In this document: in pieces, positions 1-6,314 of the stretch | Layout: every line of letters starts with the position of its first letter | Position numbering within the stretch: the stretch's first letter is position 1 | Source: Ettlia oleoabundans | Lineage: Eukaryota; Chlorophyta; Chlorophyceae; Chlamydomonadales | DNA length: 10,439 nucleotides | Reading direction: 5' to 3' | Assembly: GCA_019693395.1 (NCBI GenBank) | Contig: JAAMXP010000543.1 | Span: 1-10,439 of the forward strand | The notes under the pieces: generated by a model | Databases searched by the model: none | What the model saw: the letters and a program-made list of their open reading frames with translations, nothing else | What the model was told of the DNA's origin: nothing | Made by a program: the position numbers and the translations under genes

Positions 1-238
1 TGCTGGCCCCGGCACCCGGCCGGTCGACCGCCAGCACGTTCAGGTTATAGTGGAGGGCATCCTTGTGAATTAGGCCCGCCTCAAGTCTGGAGGATGGAAA
101 TCCATGCAGGTATACCAGGGTGCGGCGCGCTGTTGCGGCACCAGGAGCGGCGCGGCACGTGCCGCTGCCGCCTTCTCGTGCCTGGCCAAACCAGGTATAC
201 GCCAGCTTCCTGCCGTCGCGGAGCGTCAACAGGTGCAT
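1..238 (-). CDS. Alpha/beta-hydrolase fold protein, N-terminal part (runs off left edge)
   Basis: Read on the minus strand from an ATG at 238, this frame stays open for 79 codons to the window edge. It begins MHLLTLRDGRKLAYTWFG, a usual opening strand pair of alpha/beta hydrolases. It continues with LVYLHGFPSSRLEA at about residues 41-54, whose HG pair lies at the oxyanion-hole position, and then LAVDRPGAGAS at about 69-79, the strand-4 motif (D-R-P-G-x-G-x-S) seen in epoxide hydrolase and prolyl-iminopeptidase-like members. The nucleophile elbow and catalytic His lie outside the window, so substrate and activity cannot be stated. In the same frame a stop lies near 500 and no other ATG falls between it and 238, which supports this start if no upstream exon exists. 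Residues 19-39 are a Gly/Ala-rich insert. The gene is head-to-head with the copine gene. Family assignment is fairly secure; the specific enzyme is unknown. Confidence 0.72.
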   Translation of the reverse strand, partial: MHLLTLRDGRKLAYTWFGQAREGGSGTCRAAPGAATARRTLVYLHGFPSSRLEAGLIHKDALHYNLNVLAVDRPGAGAS

Positions 239-379
239 GGTTGTGAACTGTGTCCTCCGCCACACGAGTCCAAGGTGTGCCGCAAAGTCGGCAAGCTGTG
301 GGTCACAAACCCTGCAACCCGCACCCCTCTCAAGACCGGAACTCTCCGTGCGCGCCACGACAGTGGGCGGCAGCGCCAA

Positions 380-387
380 TATATAAA
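380..387. promoter_or_regulatory. TATA-like element (TATATAAA)
   Basis: TATATAAA on the plus strand also reads TTTATATA on the minus strand, so it could position transcription either way. For the minus-strand hydrolase, a start about 25-30 bases away would leave a leader of roughly 115-120 bases before the ATG at 238. For the copine gene, a start near 406-412 would lie just past the possible leader donor at 403, so the plus-strand TATA use and that intron exclude each other. It is the only TATA-like box noticed in this spacer. Confidence 0.4.
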
Positions 388-402
388 GAGTAAAGACCGC
401 AG

Positions 403-506
403 GTGAGTGAGTTGGTAGTTGCTCTGAAGGTCCCCGAGATTGGGCGCGCCGGGGTGGCACGACAGGCGGGACGAGCGGTAGCTTAACGGTTCTCCATCAT
501 TTGCAG
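403..506 (+). other. Possible 5'-UTR intron of the copine gene
   Basis: A consensus donor (CGCAG then GTGAGTGAG at 403) and a good acceptor (TCTCCATCATTTGCAG ending at 506) bound 104 bases, a length typical of this gene's other introns. If used, the transcript must start upstream of 403. No protein evidence bears on it because it would be non-coding. Confidence 0.4.
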
Positions 507-621
507 AACACACAGCCCTGCCGCTCGTGATCGTTGTAATTTATGAAAGCAGCACCTCGTGGCCCCCCACCAGGGAGAATCGTAATCTGCCAAACCGCGT
601 TAGGAGTCCGGACCTGCACCC

Positions 622-3600
622 ATGGGCCTGCTCGACAAGCTGAAGGCTCTGTGAGTTCGGAAAGAACAGGGGGTGGGGCACCCGGCCTGCACCATAGCTG
701 GTAGGGAGGCGCAAGCACGTGCCCGCCGCGGTCCGGCACCGCTGCGAACCGATGCAGCCACAGACTTAACCATCAACTGGCTCTTTCGCTGCCGGATTTT
801 TTCATTTGAACAGGACTGTGGAGGACAAGCATGCGGCAGGCACGATGTCTGGGCAGTTTGAGGCCATGGATTCCGCCGCCGCCGTTGCGCAGATGCTGGG
901 TGTGGGCACTGCCGCACTGGTGGAGATTGGCATCAAAGCCCGTGGCCTGCCAGACAAAGATCTGTTAAGGTGTGAGCTGTATTATCACTTGTTGGACGAC
1001 GACAGCCACGCATGTGGCCAGTTCGTCTGCTGTGATTGCTGGGCTTGTGCGCCTCTCTTGTATGCAGCAAGAGCGATGCCATGGCTGTCATTTTTGCCTC
1101 TGACAATTTCAAGAGCAAGGACTGGACCGAGGTTGGCCGCACGGACACGGTAGCCAACAGCCTGGGTATGTCGAGATCTGCATGGGTGCACACTGCTTGC
1201 ACCAGACACTGCGCATTCCCGGTCCTCAAGTGCACAACACAAATTTGTGAAAAAACACAACCTGGCTGGTGGCTGACCGGTGGAGGAAGCTTGTGGCTCT
1301 CTGGCACTGCTTGCCGTTGGGCTCGACCTTGGCTGCTCTTCCTACAACCTGCCCATGCAGCTCCCGAATTTACGAAATCGGTACGTGCCAGGTACAGCTT
1401 TGAGCGCCTGCAGCCAATGCGAGTGGTCATTTTTGACGTGGATGTGCGGGAGAAGGACAACCGCAAGCTCAAACTGGACCAGCAGGATTTCCTGGGTGTG
1501 TTGGCAGCCTCATTAGGGTGACAGCAGATGCATTCCAGGGGCCTTATCACTAGCCAGCATGCCTCGCCTTTAAGGCCGTGTTTGAGATCTGCACAATCAC
1601 GGCTGCTGCCAGCTCGTCACTCTTTCTGTTGCCTGCTCGTCACTCTTTCTGTTCCCTGTTGTTCCTGCAGCACATGGCCATTTTCTGCTCTCAGATCTAC
1701 TGACAGTGCCCGGACGCAAGCTGACACTGCCACTGGCAGACAGGTACGGCAACCAGTTGGTGGGGTGCGTGGCAGAGCTGTCGGCCGAGGAGATGCCCAA
1801 CACAAACGCTGTGGTGAGCACGGGAGTAGTGTGGCATGCAGTGCAGCTGGGACCAGGGCAGCAACAGGCATGAGCGTAATGAGCCACAGAGTGATGCCTG
1901 CCCGAATGTGCACACTTCGCCTGCTTATTTCTCCCCGCCCTGCCCCGAGACACCGACCCCAGCCCATGACACATGTACGCTAACTTACTTCATGTCCCTG
2001 TGCGCATGCCTGGCTCTTGCAGGTTGAATTGATTCTGGCAGCTTCTAAGCTGGACAACAAGGACACGTGGGGCAAGAGTGACCCCTTTGTGCGAATTGCC
2101 AAGGCGCGCCATAACGGAGACTGGGCGCCGGTGCTGAAAACAGAGGTGGGTGAAACGCGGCCCTACTGGGGCGCACTGTCAAACAGCGGCTTGTGCAGTG
2201 CAGCCAAAGGGATGCACCCTCTGCCTGCCCGGTGAGCGTTGTGGCTGCTTTTCCTTGCCAACAAATGCACACACTTGGTTATTTTCTGCCTGTGTGGAAG
2301 TGTGTGTTGGTACCGTTGCCCATGCCCAGCCTGGCATACATCCCTTTATCATACATTACAAGAAAACCATCCTCCCCCCCAACCACACCTACCCCACCCA
2401 CACACACACGCGTGCGCATGCGCATGCGCTCACTCATGCACCCCCGCGCCCGGCATGCAAGCACCCCACCCACCCCTGGAGTCCTATTTTGCTTTTCCCA
2501 CAGGTAGTTGACAACGACCTGAACCCCACCTGGAAACCCTTCCACACATCCATGTCTCAGCTGTGCAGCTGCGATGAACACCGCCCGCTACTTTTGGAGG
2601 TGAGGAGTTGGGGGCCGTGCTGCAACCTTGCCGCTCCTCGATTGCCGCCAGCCCGGGCCAGGGAGTGGAGGGTGGCACAGCATCCCTTGGATAGCTTTTG
2701 CCACCTTGCCTCCCCTACTTTCTATCGCTTTCCCTATTTCTATCGCTGGTTGCAACATGACGTTCCACACCACCCTTGCCTCTGGCTGCGCAGGTCTTTG
2801 ATCATGACGCTGGCGGCTCTCACGACCTCATTGGCCGCTGCCAGGCTTCCCTGTCTCAGCTCAAGGCCGCTGCCGCTGGGGGGCATGGCCTGGCGCTGAT
2901 CAACCCCAAGAAGCAAGGCGTGGTGCCCAACTACACGTCATCGGGTGCGAGCACGGACTATCGCAGGCATGCCGTTGAATGAGCCCCTCATCACCACACC
3001 TTCTATCATGCAGCCATTCATGGCATGGGGATGGGACTAACTGGCTGTGTTTCCCATGCCTGTACATGTCCTGCAGGCATGCTGCTCGTGAAGGGTATAA
3101 GCGTCACGCCTCGACCCTCCTTCCTAGACTATGTTGCGGGTGAGCATGCACTGGCTGTCACCAACTCAAGATTTTGGCAGTTAAAATTTTCTGGCATTTT
3201 GTTACCGTCGGTCTCCGCCTGACACCAGTGCTGAGTGAGCCCGCACTCTGCCCACCACTTCCCTGGCAGGAGGGGTGGAGCTGTCTTTCATTGTGGCGAT
3301 TGACTACACTGCCAGCAACGGGGACCCACGTGACCCCTCCTCCCTTCACCATTACAGCCAGCGGCCCACCATGTATGAAGGTGCATCGTGGCTCATGCCG
3401 CTTGCTGGGCGCTGGGTGCTCAACTTCATTGTGTCTGATAATACCACTGGCAACGCCCATCATGCGTGATTGATAACCCTGCCAGGGCAGGCAAGCATTC
3501 TTCTGTCCAGCAGGGTTGTGAAGCAGGGGAGCGACTCGCAGCCATGAATACCACCATGAATGCCACCGATCATTTGTCCAAGCCTAATGCACAGCGGTAT

Positions 3601-4642
3601 GTGGTTGCTGCGTTGCGCTGCAGATGCCATCTCCGCTGTGGGCCGTGTGCTGGAGCACTATGACAACGACAGGACCTTCCCAGCCTTTGGGTTTGGAGCG
3701 TTGGTGCCACCTGCTACCAGCGTCAGCCACTGCTTCCCCCTCAATGGCAACCATCTAAACCCAGAGGTAGCAGGCGTGCAGGGCATCCTGGCTGCATACA
3801 GGCAAGTGGACAAAGGGCAGCGAGGTACAGATAAATTCCTTGTGTGACAATGGGAGCTAGTGTGATAGAAGGGCAAGCGCAGGCACGTGCGAGAGGCCCG
3901 GCAAGAATGAGGCACCAGATTTCGCACGCGCGTACGCATCCAGCCACTTGAGGTTTGACAATACCTCGAGTCTTGCACTCTGATGCAGGCAGACTCTGTC
4001 CACGGTCAAGCTGTATGGTCCCACACTCTTTGCGCCTATCATCAACACGGCTGCCAGGGTACGGGGGGATTGTGCTGGCAACATCCTCTGAATGCGCGCT
4101 TTCTAACTAGAACTACTTTTGCATGATGGGTTGTTTCGGGAACCAATCAAATTCTCATTGCTGCCACTCTGTTTTGCATGCCCGCTGTATGCATGCCTTC
4201 AGATCGCCTCCCAGCCATCTGCTCGGCCCAAGTATCACGTGCTGCTCATCCTCACCGACGGGTATGCGGGCTGAGGCTGAGCCCACAAACGCAATGTCTT
4301 TTTTATGCGACACATGCTTTCTTAGGTTGGTGTATGCGTAATGGCCAGTCCCTGATGGAATCCACTGTTGCATTATTGATTCGCGTTTGCAGTGCAATCA
4401 TGGACATGAAGGACACGTTAGAGGCAGTAGTGGCAGCCTCGCAGCTGCCCCTGAGCCTGCTGCTGGTCGGTGTAGGCAATGAAGACTTTTCTGCCATGGA
4501 GGTAAGTGGGGTTCTGCTGGTGTTCCATTCCCTTATTGGCTGTTAGCGGCCGGCATATGCACTGCAGCATCCTGTGTTGCGCTGGGCAGTTTGACACGTG
4601 GCTCTGGCTTCTGATGTCCTGTTCACCAACCCACACACGCAC

Positions 4643-4716
<74 letters not shown>

Positions 4717-5593
4717 CACACACACACATCGCTTCCATGTTGCAGGCGCTGGATGGAGACAAGAAGAGGATCAAGGCGCCAGATGGGCGCAAGGCAGCCC
4801 GGGACTGCGTGCAGTTTTGTGAGCTGCGTCCCCACCAGGCAAGCCACAGCTGAATTGGATGCGCCTGTGCTAGTAGACTAGTTACCTGCAGCATGGCATC
4901 TAACTTGCAGTACGACATATAACTGCCTCCCTGCAGATTTATCAACAATTTTACTTTTCAACCTCTTACCGTGCCCTCCCTGCCACCCCGCTCTTGCAGC
5001 GCGACACTGTGGAGACGCTGGCTGCTAAACTGCTCGCCGAGCTGCCTGGGCAGGTCGTGCAGTATTTCCATGACTTGAAGCGCATGCCGCCACCGCCCCC
5101 CCTGGCTAGTCACTTTGGCGTTCCACCGCCACCACCTGCAATGCCTGGACCTGCTTCCTCTCCGCAGTCGGCAGGTTCCTACCCGCCCGCTCAGTCTCCG
5201 GCAGCTGCCTACCCGCCCACGCATCTGCCGGCCAGTCATTACCCGTCTGCTCAGCCTAATCCTGGCACTTACCCGCCCGCACAGCCGGCGGCCGCAGCGT
5301 ACGCTGCTCAGGCGCCTGCCGATGCCTACCTGTCTGCGCCGGTGTCCTTTTCTGGCTACCCGCCAGCTCAAGCGCCAGCTTTGTCTTCACCTGCTCAGCC
5401 GCCAACTGCTGCCTACCCGCCTCCTCAACCGCCGACAAGTGGGTATCCGCCCGCTCAGCCATTGGTGGGTGGATATCCGCCTGCTCAGCCACCTACTGAG
5501 GGTGCCTACCCACCTGCTCAATCGCCTGCGACAGGCTACCCAGGGACAGGAGCTTACCCGCAAGCAGGCGGCTATGGCTACCCCTCCATCTAA
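622..5593 (+). CDS. Copine: two C2 domains, vWA/copine domain, YPP-repeat tail (16 exons)
   Basis: Copines are cytosolic proteins that bind phospholipid membranes in response to calcium and recruit partners through a vWA-like domain. Exons: 622-650, 814-969, 1068-1165, 1361-1495, 1671-1813, 2023-2145, 2504-2599, 2794-2944, 3077-3139, 3270-3380, 3624-3801, 3989-4058, 4203-4261, 4393-4501, 4746-4838, 5000-5593; these join in frame to about 735 codons ending in TAA. C2A spans about residues 44-185, with candidate calcium-ligand Asps 59, 65, 120, 122 and 137. C2B spans about 188-305 ([27 protein letters not shown] with D263, D265, D271). The vWA/copine domain, about 333-540, has the MIDAS-type D343-[33 protein letters not shown] and LLILTDG. 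Residues 567-735 are a Pro/Tyr/Ala/Gln tail that makes the protein far longer than the usual 530-600. The start [10 protein letters not shown] has Gly2 but Lys at position 6, so myristoylation is doubtful. Exon 1 and the exon 4/5 join (DFL-A-HGHF) are the least certain; two introns appear to be GC-AG. Confidence 0.93.
1612..1657 (+). repeat. 23-bp tandem duplication in copine intron 4
   Basis: Bases 1612-1634 and 1635-1657 are adjacent copies of a pyrimidine-rich 23-mer (GCTCGTCACTCTTTCTGTTG...) differing at one position (G versus C at the twentieth base). The second copy ends 13 bases before the exon 5 acceptor at 1670/1671. The duplication therefore lengthens the polypyrimidine tract used for splicing. 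Confidence 0.85.
2146..2503 (+). other. Copine intron 6 (358 bases), longest intron of the gene
   Basis: It runs from GTGGGT after codon Glu228 to CCCACAG before [10 protein letters not shown]. It holds a C-rich stretch, a CA run that passes into an alternating pyrimidine-purine tract (2399-2429), and no conserved coding frame. Open frames across it on both strands are translations of the CA/GC repeats. Confidence 0.85.
2399..2429. repeat. Alternating pyrimidine-purine tract (Z-DNA-prone)
   Basis: All 31 bases alternate pyrimidine and purine without a break: a CA run followed by CGCGTGCGCATGCGCATGCG. It contains the perfect palindrome GCGCATGCGC at 2414-2423. Such tracts can adopt left-handed DNA under negative supercoiling; whether this one does is not shown by sequence. 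Confidence 0.7.
3802..3988 (+). other. Copine intron 11, apparent GC-AG intron
   Basis: The exon ends TACAG and the intron begins GCAAGTGG, the standard form of a GC donor; the acceptor is TGATGCAG. Joining gives Tyr-Arg-Gln-Thr-Leu, as expected for this copine region. A GT-AG alternative exists (donor GTGGAC at 3806, acceptor after GGCAG at 3992) and gives the same residues, with Gln coded CAA rather than CAG, so the protein cannot decide between them. The GC donor matches consensus much better. Confidence 0.65.
4502..4745 (+). other. Copine intron 14 containing the poly-C tract
   Basis: The donor is GAG|GTAAGTGG after DFSAME, and the acceptor is CCATGTTGCAG before ALDGDKK. The 244-base intron is dominated by the C homopolymer at 4646-4714 with CA repeats on both sides. 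Confidence 0.9.
4646..4714 (+). repeat. Poly(C) homopolymer, 69 bases
   Basis: An uninterrupted run of 69 C on the plus strand, preceded by ACACACGCACGTG and followed by an AC dinucleotide run (4716-4728). It lies 31 bases before the exon 15 acceptor. The exact length is unreliable because long homopolymers are error-prone in sequencing and assembly. Confidence 0.9.
4839..4999 (+). other. Copine intron 15, GC-AG intron before the tail exon
   Basis: The exon ends CCCCACCAG and the intron starts GCAAGC; the acceptor is CTCTTGCAG. The join is phase 0 and yields [20 protein letters not shown], matching the copine C-terminal helix region. The nearest good GT donor (GTGAGC at 4820) is in the wrong phase for the downstream exon. 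If the intron is retained, translation stops at TGA 4851-4853 after ASHS, before the C-terminal segment and YPP tail. Confidence 0.75.
5171..5590 (+). repeat. YPPAQ-type repeat tail of the copine
   Basis: After two proline runs (PPPPP near 5089-5103 and 5123-5137), the last exon encodes eight YPP units: six YPPAQ, one YPPTH and one YPPPQ. Degenerate YPSAQ, YPGTG and YPQAG units also occur. Spacing is irregular, 6 to 30 residues. XYPPX repeats are known on the tails of several membrane-associated proteins such as annexin VII and some rhodopsins; their role here is not known. Confidence 0.88.
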
Positions 5594-5752
5594 AGTTCAA
5601 GAAGCTCTCCGACTATCCAAGTATCACCAAAGCTACCCCGGAGTACATCGTGAGGATCCGTTTGTGCCAACCACAAAGTGTTGCTTGTCAACAGCTGAAC
5701 GCCCCAGCTTGCTTCCCATTTACTCCCCTGATTAAGCAGCTACCTATGTTTA

Positions 5753-5772
5753 CTTGCTCATTTTGGAGCAAG
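5753..5772 (+). other. Short hairpin in copine 3' UTR
   Basis: CTTGCTC (5753-5759) and GAGCAAG (5766-5772) form a perfect 7-bp stem with the 6-base loop ATTTTG. It lies 160 bases after the stop codon. Weak alone, but it precedes a much stronger hairpin. Confidence 0.5.
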
Positions 5773-5825
5773 AAATCTCTACTGCTTGATTGACTGTTTT
5801 GCCCCGTATTGATTTGTCACCTTGT

Positions 5826-5833
5826 TGTACATA
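5826..5833 (+). promoter_or_regulatory. Pumilio/PUF-type RNA element UGUACAUA
   Basis: TGTACATA matches the canonical PUF-protein recognition sequence UGUANAUA. It lies in the probable 3' UTR, the usual place for such sites, six bases before the 13-bp hairpin. An 8-mer with one free position can occur by chance, so function is inferred. Confidence 0.4.
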
Positions 5834-5838
5834 CTTTT

Positions 5839-5873
5839 GACGGTCACCAACTTCCTGTGCGTTGGTGACCGTC
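5839..5873 (+). other. Perfect 13-bp hairpin in copine 3' region
   Basis: GACGGTCACCAAC (5839-5851) pairs without mismatch with GTTGGTGACCGTC (5861-5873) around the 9-base loop TTCCTGTGC. It is flanked by T-rich bases on both sides. It could act in the RNA as a stability or 3'-end structure. Eukaryotic genes do not use bacterial-type terminators, so it is not called one. Confidence 0.75.
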
Positions 5874-5941
5874 TTATCTTAGTGTAGAGTGCAGTTGTGT
5901 TTGCGTAGTTGGCAGCTTAACAGCACCAGTAACCAACCTGC

Positions 5942-5947
5942 AATAAA
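5942..5947 (+). promoter_or_regulatory. Possible polyadenylation signal AATAAA
   Basis: AATAAA lies 349 bases after the copine stop. The TGTAA signal common in chlorophytes was not found between the stop and this point; the first one downstream is at 6285, only 30 bases before the next gene's start. Confidence 0.35.
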
Positions 5948-6314
5948 GACATGGAAGGGCCTTGGATGCAGCGTGTGCCTTCTCTCTTCAATCCTGACGG
6001 GATCCGGGGCCAGAGCAGCTCACTGGCAGCCTCAGCGCCTGAATGTCGGCGCTGCCACTGCATCGCACTGATCCCGCCACCTCAGCAGCGCCGATTCAAA
6101 CAACACCAAGCTAGCTGCACTCCTGTGTTCCTTAAAACGCTTGGCAGCCTTTCCGTCGCATTGTTTGCTCCATTGGCACCGTACAGTTGGCCTCTAGCGC
6201 CCACGGCCTTCTGCTGCCGGGCAACCAACTTTCAGCCGGCCGCCAAGCGGCGACACAGCAGCCGAAGCCTCATGCGGGAGGTGCTGTAAAGGCTGAGAGT
6301 CCAGAGCCAGGGCC

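Larger units (their letters stand above)
239..621. promoter_or_regulatory. Shared upstream region between divergent hydrolase and copine genes
   Basis: Only 383 bases separate the two putative start codons (238 on minus, 622 on plus), so both promoters and both leaders must fit here if neither gene has a further upstream exon. I see a TATA-like box near the middle and a possible leader intron on the plus strand, described separately. No convincing conserved coding frame is present on the plus strand. The minus-strand reading frame of the hydrolase stays open upstream to about 500 but lacks an ATG. The regulatory role is inferred from gene orientation, not from recognised factor sites. Confidence 0.5.
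5594..6314 (+). other. Copine 3' region and leader of the Cramped-like gene
   Basis: This stretch of 721 bases lies between the copine stop and the next putative start. The first half holds two hairpins, a UGUACAUA element and an AATAAA. The second half contains an open frame at 5951-6289 with no recognisable family, probably leader sequence. The boundary between the two transcripts cannot be placed from sequence. Confidence 0.6.

Noticed and set aside
226..513. Minus-strand frame of 95 codons starting MCSANDG
   Set aside because: It is in a different frame from the alpha/beta-hydrolase residues and shows no family motif.
933..1550. Minus-strand frame of 205 codons
   Set aside because: Antisense shadow of copine exons 3 and 4, which carry clear C2A residues on the plus strand.
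2150..2899. Plus-strand frame of 249 codons across copine exons 7 and 8
   Set aside because: It crosses intron sequence and CA repeats and is out of frame with the conserved C2B exons.
4418..4948. Minus-strand frame with a long poly-Gly run, and plus-strand poly-Pro frames over the same place
   Set aside because: These are translations of the poly(C) tract within a copine intron, open only because a homopolymer has no stops.
5951..6289. Plus-strand frame of 112 codons between the two plus-strand genes
   Set aside because: No recognisable motif, Cys/Ala/Ser-rich composition typical of chance frames, and position in the probable leader of the Cramped-like gene. At most an upstream frame.
6285..6289. 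TGTAA, the usual green-algal poly(A) signal, as the copine 3' end
   Set aside because: It lies almost 700 bases past the copine stop and only 30 bases before the next start codon; a chance match is more likely than such an overlap.
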